Positions 1-11,400 of a stretch of 64,000 bases of DNA are shown one piece after another. Position 1 is the first letter of the stretch. Each line of letters starts with the position of its first letter. A program made the position numbers and the translations under genes. This DNA comes from Stratiolaelaps scimitus (lineage: Eukaryota > Arthropoda > Arachnida > Mesostigmata > Laelapidae), in contig JABWDB010000008.1 of the NCBI GenBank assembly GCA_019614645.1, positions 3,596,001 to 3,660,000 of the forward strand, given 5' to 3'. The notes beneath the pieces are model-generated. The model saw nothing but the letters and a program-made list of their open reading frames with translations. It was not told the DNA's origin and did no database searches.

Positions 1-775
1 TGAAGTCACCAGATCGTGCGCCGCACGAGAAGCAGGACAGTGGCTTCCGTTACGTGCCTGATGAAATTTCTAAAGTACACATATTATGCACTACCATGTT
101 GAAAATAGCATTGCTGTTATTATTATTATTATTATCTCAGTGTTCGTGTTAACCATTTGGCGTCATACACTGAGGCTACTTTTCAACTTGTCTGCGTTCA
201 TTGAACGTGATGCTCTATGCAAATGAAGAGTATACGTGTCAACACACGCACAGGAGATTGATTCGAAGTGCCGGTGACTATGGCAAACTCCTTCTGCGTT
301 CGCGACTCATCTGATTGGGACCGCGCGCTTCGAAGTGATTCACTCCGCTCGCTGACGCTTCATCCGATTTTTGAAATGTTCTATGAGGATCTACGGCCGA
401 GCTACATACGCTCGTTCGCCTGGTTGGCTGATCCGAACGTCAAAATGGCTGCAGAGCTAGGCAGTTATTATAGCTAGCGGCCACGCGTCTTTCTCATTCT
501 ACGGCTGTGGAAGGGCAATGACCCACCAACTCCGCTATGGCAACTAGTGGACAATGCTTTAAATTGAAAGATAATGGAAAAATACGAGTCCTCGTGGGCG
601 TCTCAACGTGGCAAGGCGGTCTGCATTCTGTATTCTTTATGTTGGCGCATGAATGATATGCTATATATATATTTTTTTTTTATTGTTTTAATAATTTTAT
701 GTGGTTGAATAACCGCTAGGTACTGTCTGTTAGCGCGTACGAGATCACGGATGTCGAGAGACGATCAAATCTTAC
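1..775. other. Left-edge non-coding stretch
   Basis: No gene is supported here. It holds an (ATT)n microsatellite at about 115-137 and an AT-rich tract near 660-700. If the candidate exon at 776-975 is real, this stretch is the beginning of its following intron on the minus strand. Confidence 0.4.
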
Positions 776-975
776 CAAGTCCTCCGAGGCCCATATTATC
801 AAGAGCGTTCTTGCCGACATTCTTAAGTGTTTTGTCATCGTCGGCAGATACTTTCACGCCTTCCGAATCGCATAGCTGAACGAGGATATCTTCCAGCTCT
901 TCGGCTGAGAACTGATCCAGATGGGCAGTGTCTTGTGCTTTTGTAGGAGCCATAACTGCTAGCCGGCTTGGGGTT
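776..975 (-). CDS. Candidate 5' coding exon, unrecognised protein
   Basis: On the minus strand a pyrimidine-rich acceptor ending TTGCAG precedes position 975. A 22-nt leader follows, then ATG at 953-951 and 59 codons, and a strong donor (G|GTAAGA) after 776. The encoded N-terminus starts MAPTKAQDTAHLDQF and continues with an acidic helical stretch (SAEELEDILVQLC) and a glycine-rich end (MGLGGLG). A good donor (ATAG|GTAAGA, exon end at 1602) lies upstream on the same strand and could close a 5'UTR exon. I do not recognise the family, and the rest of the gene would lie beyond position 1. The signals at both ends are good but no homology supports the call. Confidence 0.4.
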
Positions 976-3454
976 CTGCAACACAATATATGGAGAAAAA
1001 TTAGACTGTTCAGGACGAGCTGCGATTATTATTCAACTAATGATAATCGTAATGTTCGATATGCATGAATTATTCCTAATTAATATTACTATATCTATGT
1101 GTATATGCATATTATTAGTTCTCATAGATGCGAACACGTTTACACTTTTTAGACAGGTGTGCTACCCTAGGCAGTGCGTTTGTGCGCGGAGTGACGCTGT
1201 TCAATCAGAAAATTCTCATCTTGACGAAACACGGATAACATTTGCAAGTACGTTGTACATATTGTACAATTAGCGTTTGGTCGGAAGCTGTGCTAAATGT
1301 CAGGTAGGGGAAACCCGTCCACTGAAAGCGGCAGAGGATTCACCGGGTTCACCTTTCCGAGCGGGAACAACTCACTGGACTCGAGAGTGATGCGAGTGCA
1401 TTCAAACATCGCCTACAGCACGAAACAGCGTTCGCGTTCCCGATTTGCCAACTTTCCCCTAGTGCTAGTGCTGTTTTCTTTTCAATGAACGAATGGCAGC
1501 TAATGTTGTTGCACACCCCCTCCCTGGGATCACGCGGAGCCGTATACAGCACTTCGTGAATATTTGCCGACAATAATATTTGCACAATTCGGAAATCTTA
1601 CCTATCACACAAGCGTTTATAGATAACGGAATAGCATCGCGGAGGCAATTTCACCAGAATCAACCCCCAGCAGATTTTTACTCAGGCTTATTTCGTTGTG
1701 TCGGACACGCAGCGTGACACTTCAAAAATTTCATATGAAAGTATACTTTGATGCGAACACATGTGCACGAAGCTTACGCCTTTCTGCTCTAACATCGAGC
1801 TGAACGCGCCTCGTCGTCACGAGGGGTGCGACCCAAGCTGCCTTTTTGCCCTCGGGGCGTTCTTTCACACCCCTCGTCGCGATGGATAATTACGCTCATT
1901 GTTAGTGATGATAATAATGACATTTGACTAATTAGAAAGGGAACACGTCTCGCCCTTATAATTGGCCCCATCTTCAACTCATTGCATTAGCCGGCGTGCT
2001 CCACTATGCGTAGCTAATACACCAGCTCCCCGCTGGTGACAGCCAGGCATCCCGATAGAACGACAGCTTCCAGCAGCTGACAGAATGCAGCTGAGATCAT
2101 TTTTCTCATATTACGACCATACAGGATCACGTCGCTCATGTCGGGCCGTCTCGCGGTGACACCGCCTCACATCTCGCTCTTTCTACTGCTAATATAACAC
2201 AAGGGGAACAGCTAGCCAAACAGCAAGTCTCGGCGTTTGAGCTGATCAGCCACGCATGTAGTTCCACGTGTCAGTCGTATACGGGTGACGAGTGTACCGA
2301 CTCTTGACTGTGTCGTAATGTTCCCGTCGAATAACAGCACAAAGCAGTGAGCATCCGATGAGGAAATCCAATATCTCAAATAATATAGCCAAGAGGAGCC
2401 TATATACTGGCTCCACTTGTGGCTGGTAATCTAAGCTCGTGTCTACCCATTTCAACTATTGACGGTTGATCTTCTACTCTCTCCCTCTCTCTATTGTGCT
2501 AAACGTAGGCATGTGATAACTTGGCGTAGTTAAAAAATCTACGAAGCATATACTGCTTTTATCTTATCAAGTGTATCACTAACACTCAAGCATCCTGAAA
2601 GCTGGAAAAGGCGTATCTGACAACTCGGATTGTCCTATCGTATGATACTGCCGTTTAAGTGCCGATCTCCATAGGGCCAATGACTCGATTGGCAGAGCAG
2701 TAGCCTTTGATAATCAAATTGGACTAAGGTATAACGTGACGAGGTTGACGAAGTACGAATCTCAGCCACTGCAATGAGACTTTCAGGGGTACTCCATATT
2801 TAAGATTTCGGTGTCTACCACACCGGGGAAATATTTCAGCCTTGGACACTCAGCAATCTATTATACAACGATATTCGCTATTGATTCTGCAGTGTCAATA
2901 GAAACACGCGGTGACGAGAAACGAACGCTGCTTAATAACATCTACTTTCTACACAAATACCTTCCGTGTGGGCTTTAGCCAACATGCATGCTCGTGGACT
3001 AAACATTACTACGATGATGAAGCAATCATGCCTGTATAGTCTCTCCCATACAATTGTGTGTGTCCGAGCGAGTCTGATCTACATGGGGTAATAACGTTAT
3101 AGGGGAACATGGACGGGGCCGACCCAAGCTGATCAACTACACCAGCAATACCACTCGTCGAAATGACTGAACAATAGCGGAACGGTTATGCTAAATGAGC
3201 GTAGACGGTGGTTGTGCGATAGTTTGTATGTTGCTTTCGATTCTTGGCCCAGTTGGCGGTTCGTTGGCTGGCTCCCACTACCTCTGACGGTGGTAGTTGC
3301 CTTCCAGAGGCAACATCTCCGCTTGACTGCGATCGAAACAGCGGACCAGCCTGCAGCAAGAAGGCGATGTCCGTCTCGTTTACTGTTTGTCTGCGGCGGC
3401 GGCGGCGGCTGCCGCTGCTGCAGCTGTTCCGGCCACTACACGCGTCATGTTTAC
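976..3454. other. Unassigned intergenic or intronic DNA
   Basis: No open frame here carries recognisable protein features. Part of it (976 to about 1602) would be the first intron of the candidate gene ending at 776. A GC-rich trinucleotide patch (GGC/CTG) at about 3390-3430 is the only notable composition change. Confidence 0.35.
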
Positions 3455-3708
3455 TTATTCGAGGTCATCCCATAGACTCATCATCATATCCCAATCGAAA
3501 CCGAATGAAGCAATAACAGTGGCAATCGGGTCCAGCAGCGTTGAGATATAGCTGGTGTCAACTGTGACAGCATCAGCAGTAGAGTTTACGAGACGCTGGA
3601 GAGCAAATTCGGGACTGATGGCGCCGTTGATGGTGGCGAGCCGGACAGACGAGGATGCGGTGGCTGCGTAAATGACGTAAACGGCTTCCAAAAAGCGCCT
3701 CACGTTCA
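3455..3708 (-). CDS. Candidate terminal exon, unrecognised protein
   Basis: A minus-strand reading frame follows a strong pyrimidine-rich acceptor (TTTTCTTCTTGGCAAG, ending at 3709) and runs 84 codons to TAA at 3457-3455. The peptide is amphipathic and helical (VRRFLEAVYVIYAA, then LLDPIATVIASFGFDWD) and ends in acidic DDLE, like a natural C-terminus. I do not recognise the family. A short upstream segment near 3765 has a donor-like CATGA|GTAAGG, but it gives only a 50-60 nt intron and no clear start codon. No polyadenylation signal was seen close downstream. It could be the last exon of an unknown gene or a chance frame. Confidence 0.25.
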
Positions 3709-5690
3709 CTTGCCAAGAAGAAAATGAGAATGCGATTGCTCATCTGATATCTAGCAACACCTTACTCATGGGTCGGGCTCGCCAGTGGCGACACCTTCAT
3801 AATTCGGGGAGATTGGCTATCTATTCTGTCACAACTAGTGCCAATGACATATCCCGAAGTGGATTGTGTGTGTGTGTTGCATGCGACCTGTGCCAATGAC
3901 TACCTCCCCCCTGCACCATTAATTACCACGTGCTAATTTTGTCCTCCTGCTGACATCGTACGACTCGACGTTGGATGGTGTTCGAACTGAACACAAAACA
4001 TTAGGCTGAAACAGGCTTCTGTCCATAGCTAGCTAGGTAGCTCTACGAATAACGCTTTGTACAGTATTTGCTGCAGGTTATGCAGCTATCCGTCTTGTCC
4101 AAGAGGTCAATGTCATCATTATGACACACGACCATGTTCTGCCAATAAACGTCTCTTGACACACGCCCCACGGTCTTTCTTCCTGATACTGCTGAGCAAA
4201 GTGAATATAATCATTTAAATCTCTTGTGCATCTCTTCTTTTGTAAAAGTTGACTCGACGGATCGTCGCCACAGAATGAATGACACAGTCAATAACGCCAT
4301 TCACTTCCACGGAACTGGTGTCGCTCGGTATATTGATATTTGTATTCAAGCTGAATGAATCGTTAGAATGGAGGCTTAATTGTATCTGCTAATGTCTCAT
4401 AGTACAGCCCCATGCCACTTTCAAATAGGATTGTCTACGGGAACTGCGTCTACTCGCGAGCTGGGTCCCGAGGGCAGTAAACGTTGTAACGATATTCGGT
4501 TCAAGCTGTGGGCTGATTGTATCTGTATCCATCTGTTCTCAAAAATATACATAGTACTACCGTGGTAAATTCGCTCATTAGTCGAGCGAGTTCAACATGT
4601 GTCGCTCTTGTATTCTTGAAGTCGATATCGTTACTCGACAGTATAATACGCCTTTGCCAACCACTACCAAGCGATAGACAGATACGATGAGTAGCAGGCG
4701 AGAAATTGTTGTTGATTTTCCGAGCATTGTCGTACGAACTTCTTGATTTACTTCCATCGGTTGAACATTGCAGTCGGTTCCGCCAGATTTTTAGGGGCTC
4801 GCGTCTACGATCTAGGAGTCACTCGAGGAATCATCATCTATCATATGGGAGCAGTCTATTCTAATGAAAAAAATCGGTCTACGTCTCACCATCGAATGAA
4901 AGAGCTTGTCTATCGACACGACAAGCTCAATCGTTATGCCGTCATCGGGTACTAACGATTATAAGGAAACTAGCGCTAAGTGTAACGAGTTTGTGAATGC
5001 ATACAATGAGAGTTTATTAATCTGTTGATTTCTATGTTTAGGGTGGTCAGGTGTCGTACACAGCCATTAGGAGTGGATGACCTGTCCCATGTGGAAGAAA
5101 TGCAAAGCAGATTTTTCACGTAGAGTTGAAATTCGATCAGATGAATTGTGGCGGAACAAAGATAATTGAGACGATACCAGTAAAAAACCAATTGATGCCT
5201 AATATATATATTGAGCAACTCGTTCGAATACAGAAAACGAGGATAGACTTGACACGACGTTTGATTTAAGTGCGACAAAAGCCAGTTGGTATTAAAGCCC
5301 ATATTCACGGCATTGTCTCAGAATATGCTGCGCTTATTCATGTTCATTATAAATTCACAAACCAAAAGAGAGCCATGTGACATATATATATGTATATATA
5401 TATATATATATATTATATACATATATGCTCGAATGGTAGTGATCCCTCGAAAAGATCCATCCCACTTGTGTCTGTATTTAGCAACAGCAGTGCACGTCCC
5501 ATACGTCTCCACCAAAATCAACCACACAATTAAGACCAACTGCAAATCTACCACTGTAGCAGCAGTGATATCGGCGCGGAGTCTAGTTGTTATTCGTCTG
5601 TCAGTCCGCTCATTTATAGACAAACGCAATCTATGATTATTATGCTCTGCTGAGTGAGCTCCTCTGTGTAACTCTGCCGCCGACTGGCTT
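3709..5690. other. Unassigned AT-rich stretch
   Basis: No supported gene. It contains a (TA)n tract at about 5382-5427 and no recognisable protein similarity on either strand. Confidence 0.35.
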
Positions 5691-6960
5691 GAACCAGAAC
5701 TCGATTCGTAAACACCAGCGAGCATCTCGCCTATGGGCTGTTTCACTGCCAGCTGAGCGCGGACTAGCGACAGGGACCGCGCCCATCTCCGTTGTACTGC
5801 ACCGGCAGCAGCGCAGACGGAGAAAAACAAATTCGCAGCTGGCACGGCTGCTACTTGTACTTCCGTTCCAACGCGACGAATACCATAATAATATACTTAC
5901 CTAGAAAAACTACTATGGTCCTCTCTACTGGCGAGTTCGGTGTGAGTGTGCCTCTGCTGTGCAGTTTCTCCCTGCCACAGCCGGTATCGCCCTGACCGCG
6001 ATCGTGTCTAGGATCCTCTCTAGTAGGCTGGCAGGCTATGTACTATGTGGGCGCATACGGCGCTACTTACCTACGTGGGGCGCGCCCGGCTCAATCCGCA
6101 AAATCCAAATCGCACTTCACAGAGCACCCAGAACTTCACGTCACAGCAAACAACCGCGTTCGTTGGCTCGTCGTTCTCGTTGTCGTCGTGAACGAAGTTG
6201 GTCGGTCGATCGACTGCGATGCAAACTTGCCCACGGTTACCGAAAGCGGCGGCGGCGGCAGCGGCGGCAGCAGCGACAGTTGCGGCGGTTGCTCCTGCTC
6301 CGCTCAGTTAGACCGATGGGTCGGGAAACAGGGCGAGAGTGTGAGATAGTCTCTGAGAGATGGACACTCGTGCTAGCGGCAGTGGTGCCACCAAATCTAT
6401 CTATAGACGCCGCCGCCGTCGCCGACACCAAAACAACACTGTCCGCGCGCGCTCTGACTCGTTGTCGCGGTACTACGTGGCGGGTGGCCGCCAGAGGCGC
6501 CACTCGTCCCTTGTCTGTCTTCGCTAGCCGGGTCCACGGCTGCGCACGGCCTCGCGGTTGCGGATGGTTAACGTTCGTCGACCGGTCGGGCTCGGTTGGC
6601 TCGCCGCTAAAGTAGCGCCGCTGTGGCGGCACAGCGGCGGCTCGCGCCGCCTCTACGGTAGGAGATGGTCAGAGTCCGTCAAGTTGACTTGGCTGACTCC
6701 GTTGGTAAGCGCAGCGGGAAGACCAACAACGGACACAGCTGTAGCCGCCACATCATGCTTACACAATCTGTCGTCTGTACCACTCGACATTGGGCGCACA
6801 CAGGGGAGGAAGAATACATCGGCAGCAGAACACAGCCGATGAGGGTATCGGTGGCGCCGAACGGCGGACACATCCGAGGGAAAGGGACTCAGAGGGTCAC
6901 ACGACGGCGGTGGCGGCGGCCGGTGAAGGAGACACATGACTTCTTCACTGCGTGGCCCTC
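5691..6960. promoter_or_regulatory. GC-rich, CpG-rich island
   Basis: Composition changes sharply to GC- and CpG-rich DNA with (GGC)n/(CAG)-like triplets around 6248-6290. Several long open frames run through it on both strands, but they are arginine-, serine- or alanine-rich translations of triplet repeats with no family features. Such islands often mark promoters and 5'UTR exons. I see no core promoter motif that fixes a direction. Confidence 0.3.
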
Positions 6961-7900
6961 GTCCTCGATTGAGGTTCGCCAGACGTAAATATTGCCGCCG
7001 TCAGCTGTATGCTGAGGCAACGAGGTGCGATACGAACGCCGCAGGAACTCGGGCGGCGGAAACGGGAAGCTTTTCCATGAAGCCTTTTCCATGAAGCGAA
7101 TCGGTGGATCGCAGAGAGAGAGAGTCCTGACACTTGCGACGTAGATATTGTCTCATGTGTGTAGACTGGGCTTGATTTTGCTGTGGCAAAAAATGAAAGC
7201 CCAAAACGTTCATCTCGACTGGCGCCGATTGGCAAAAGGACAGAGGATGGCTATGAGGACCTGAGACGATAATTGACGGGTCGAAGGGGGACGTGCTACA
7301 TTCGGTGAATGGATCGGCACTATCTTTAGATCAGAGGAGTGAATTTGGTTCAAGTTCACAACGGTCGTGAGAGGGTGTCGGTAAATCCACCAGAAGTCGC
7401 TACCGTTTACGGCGTGAACGTACGGCTTTACCCGGTATACGCCGCAAAGGGTGCCTACTAATGATACACACTTTGTAAAATGTTTAATAATATATATATA
7501 TTTTTTTAATTAAGCTTATATATAGTATTTTTAATTATTTTTGTTCAACCTCCACGTTCCCTTGGTATTTACCGAATTTACTCTAGGTAATTCAATAGGT
7601 TGGGTTCGTAGAACCTATCATCAAACGTTGTCCATTTTTGTCAATACGCAGTATTGAAAACCTATCGAAAAAACCTACCGAGACCTTTCACAAAACACTA
7701 CCAAGCACTGTTTTTTGCCAATGAAACGAGTCGCCAATCGGCAGTTGGCAGTTGTTATCTGTATCAGGCCGGAGTTGTCGAATCGTTGTCTCCATTCGCT
7801 AGTCATTGATCATTTTGGGGACTAAGTAAAACCATCAGTTCGCGATGAATGGCCTCCCACTCTATATGATCCACGCCAACCAATAAAGACTCTTCTAAAA
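6961..7900. other. Region downstream of BBS9
   Basis: No gene recognised. There is a tandem duplication of CTTTTCCATGAAGC at about 7069-7098, and AT-rich sequence around 7480-7545. Confidence 0.35.
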
Positions 7901-7905
7901 ACACG

Positions 7906-7911
7906 TTTATT
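7906..7911 (-). terminator. Probable BBS9 polyadenylation signal
   Basis: TTTATT on the plus strand is AATAAA on the minus strand, about 230 nt after the BBS9 stop codon. It is the nearest canonical hexamer downstream of the gene, giving a 3'UTR of roughly 250 nt. Confidence 0.5.
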
Positions 7912-8136
7912 GTACGTCTGCATATTACTGTTAAACTATGAGATATACATTTTTATTATTGCGTTGCGTCGCACGCATTCACTCGCCGTATGATTGTTGC
8001 CACCTTTGCAGGTGCTCAAACTAGCACAGAACGGGTTGCTGATCGGTTTCTCATACGAGACCCTACTTCTCAATGGTCATCTCTATTTGGTCTGATGGCC
8101 ACTCGACTAAGGGGCAATACATCCTCGTTCGCCGAC

Positions 8137-8460
8137 TCATTGCTGCCTGAAATGATCCTGCCCCGGGGCGGTCTCTTCGCCAGCGCCATTGTAATCTCCA
8201 TTCACTTGTGTTCCGTTCATCGCCCCACCACGCTCCTGAAGGTTACCTTCATCGGCCTCGTGATCTTCCTGATCATCCTCGTCTGCCTCCTGGACCTCGT
8301 CCAATGTTCGCCGACCCGCCTGAAGTTGCTCGTCGTTCACCTGGTTGTCCCATAGGATGGCAAGGAGCGCCTGTAGCCCGGAGCTTTCGTGGAGACCACG
8401 TCCGATCTTCAGCTGTTTCATCAGCGAACATAAGGCCGTCGTTGTGTGCTCCTCCCAGAA
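8137..8460 (-). CDS. BBS9: BBS9 exon 17 (stop codon), acidic tail
   Basis: The acceptor is TTCTCAAG. It encodes FWEEHTTTALCSLMKQLKIG, matching LGWEETVDAAISHLLKT, then a low-complexity acidic tail (EADEDDQEDHEADE) and TGA at 8139-8137. The tail is not conserved with vertebrates and is probably disordered. The acceptor is inferred from frame and similarity and is the least certain of the gene's splice sites. Confidence 0.8.
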   Translation of the reverse strand, partial: FWEEHTTTALCSLMKQLKIGRGLHESSGLQALLAILWDNQVNDEQLQAGRRTLDEVQEADEDDQEDHEADEGNLQERGGAMNGTQVNGDYNGAGEETAPGQDHFRQQ

Positions 8461-11400
8461 CTTGAGAACCGATTCACGAACGGTGACAAGAAATCAGAAG
8501 AAATAGCGAATGAGAAAAGGACAGTCAACGAGTTCGTAGAAATCATTCGTCTGCTGTGAGAGAACTTCGTTCTCTATTTGATCATAGAGATCACTTCGTT
8601 CTCTATTTTGCGGACATCTATTTGATCAGAGTGACCAAAGCGTGACAGCATGGAGTGAGAGACATGTGTCACATTTCAACGAGTCTCGTTGAAAGATTTG
8701 CTTTATTTTTTTTTGAGAGGAGGAAGTTTCCTTTGAACGCACGGACACCACCAGAGACAGTCCAATCTCCAGAAAAGTGGGCTGACCCGAAGTGCGGGGT
8801 TGACGTGGAAAACATTTGCTGAAACACTTCAACTGTTTATCCCGGCCCGGGGGGGATCTCCGCCCTCGCTACATGTGTCCAGTGAATGTACCATGTGTGA
8901 ATCATAGCTAGCCCATCTTACCTCACTAAAGGGATCTTCTTCCTGGCAATAGAGCAAGTTTTCAATGAGTGGCTTGTCTTTGGCTTGGATCCGTCCTGAT
9001 AGCTCGAGTTGGTGTGCGGCTAAGGTCGAACTCGCGTTGAGCGAAGATGCCGTTAGCGGGAGACCACTTTGAACGCGAACTCCTTCATCGGCCGTGCGCA
9101 ACAGCTGTATAACGCAAAGAAAACGAACGACTGATATGGCGCGAAACCAACAATAGACAAGAGTGTGCACCTGCACAGAAATGTGCTCTCGCAGTGGAGA
9201 CCATCCACACAGTATATATGGTAGCCGTTTGCTACACGGTGTATCGTTAACATATAATATATCCAGCAAACGACAACTCCAGTTTGCTCCACAAATTTAC
9301 CCACTCATTACTTGCTCATCACTAGCTATGACCATGTGTGACAGTCATTTCAACCGTGAAGGGAGATCACCTGATCGTCAGTTGGCACTCACATCATGAT
9401 GTGTCATTTCGAGCAGTTTGTCGAGATTGTTAAACGGCGTTGGCGTCTTGTCTTTGGTCTTCGCGAGGAGTCGCTTTTCGACGGCTCGATACTGGCTGGC
9501 CAACTGTTCCATTCGCTTCTCCGTATCCTCAAGAGCGAGCACCGACTGAATTCATAAGCATCGCATGTAAGAGATTGATACACAACTATAAGATCTTGTA
9601 CAATACCTCAATTTGGTGTTATTAGTCGACGGAATTTTTGCCTCTTTGACACACATCGGTGGCGGATACAAGCCTTGATACAATGCTATCTCTATACGGA
9701 TGCAGTATGTATATACTCGATGAACACTTCGGAATTGGGAACTTCCTTTATAAACTAGTCTTACCTGTATGTGATCAGCGATCGATTGGAGGTAGTCGTC
9801 AAGCGTTGGGGGTTTGGCTTGAAGTTTCACGTCGGGTTGGGCCTTTCGGACACGCTTCGAACATTCGCTGACGATGAGAGCCAACGAGGAATAAATATCG
9901 CCTATAGCCGATAATAGCCGGATGGGAACATGTTATAGAATTAGCTTAGAGGGCGTGCAACACCTCGTGGCATCAACCTAACTCTACCTAATCAACCCAC
10001 ATTGAAAGCTAAGTCAACAACTTAATCAAAACCTAAATCAACCAAATCAAAACCTAAATCAACCAAATCAAAACCTAAATCAACCAAATCAAAACCTAAG
10101 TGGAAACCCACATCAAGCTAAATTGACCTGACTTTGCTACTGGTTATAGCCATTTTGGAAGACCCTTGTCGCCCATGTGATGCCCGTCAAAGGTCTAGAA
10201 GTATAGGAAGCCAGGCGAATATCAATAAGAGACACTGCGTAGAAAACACTGTGAACACGAACGTGTACTATATTATTAAACTCACGTCACATCGTAGTTC
10301 CTTCGAGGTGATTGAGCTCGGAGGGGGCCATATAACCCAACGAAAAGTGCTTACAATTATTGTCAGTGTTACTCTTGTATTATTATTATTATTATTGGGA
10401 TTCGGATCGTTCCTTGCTTACCTTGAATACGGTACTTATTACCGGCGACAAAGAAGCCTACCCGAGTGCCATTGAAATATTCGAACTCAACTTCACTGGC
10501 AGCAGAATCTCTGACGAGTGATGGAAACAGCTCGTGAGGTCCAAGTGCAGTCAGACTACTGTCGATGGTCACCTTATACTTGGCGTTCTTCGGCGGGCTG
10601 GGTTGTACTCGGACCACCAGTTCAAGTGGCAGGTCCATGGAAACATGTGCAGCCTTAACACAGCAGACAAAACGGAGTGTTCCGACAAGTACATTACGTT
10701 ACGAAGGAACGGCGGCAGACTGCGTTAGCTTTAACTCAGCTTAGGTGAAAGCCGACACGTCCCATGTGTCGTTTCCCACGTTATTCCGTCCCTTGACGCC
10801 ATGTTCTGACGTGAACGTCGTTGTTATTGAAAATTCTTGAAAAAAAAATAGTACACGCTTATTCGAGCTTAGCTTGGTCTATCGGCGGTGGTCCCACCAC
10901 GTACCTACCTTGATACCAAACTTAGGATGCCGATAAATCGCTGTCACTCTCAGGCGTAGATCAGCTGGGGTAAAATCTTTGCGAGGGGAGATGGTTGTCT
11001 CGAGGAGTGTTTTAGCCTCGCAGGAGGCCAGGTTAAACTCGAGTGGATTGGCAATAAACGCTGAACCCGGCACCACCAAGACCCTGGCCTCCAATGCTGC
11101 ACAATTGGCCGGCGGTTCAAGCGTAACTTGTACGGTTTGTGTAGCCAATCCTTGCTGAAAGTCATCGCAAATGAGAAAGTGCTGTGTTACTTTTTTCTTG
11201 AATCAACGGTCGCTTTATCGTTATTATGTCGGAACCTGGAGCGTATTGTCTAGCCTAATAGTAAAATAACCCATATACGGAATACTGACGTAAATAGTAA
11301 CAAAATGTTCGTTTGTCGTATGTTTGAAATTATATATATATATATATATATATTATAAGACGATACCTGCATCTGCAGACCACCCAACGCAAGGTTTAGC

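Noticed and set aside
5318..5845. 175-codon minus-strand open frame
   Set aside because: It runs through a (TA)n microsatellite (Tyr/Ile repeats) and shows no family features.
5959..6615. 218-codon plus-strand open frame
   Set aside because: Arginine-rich translation of a GC-rich triplet-repeat island, overlapped by equally open frames on the other strand.
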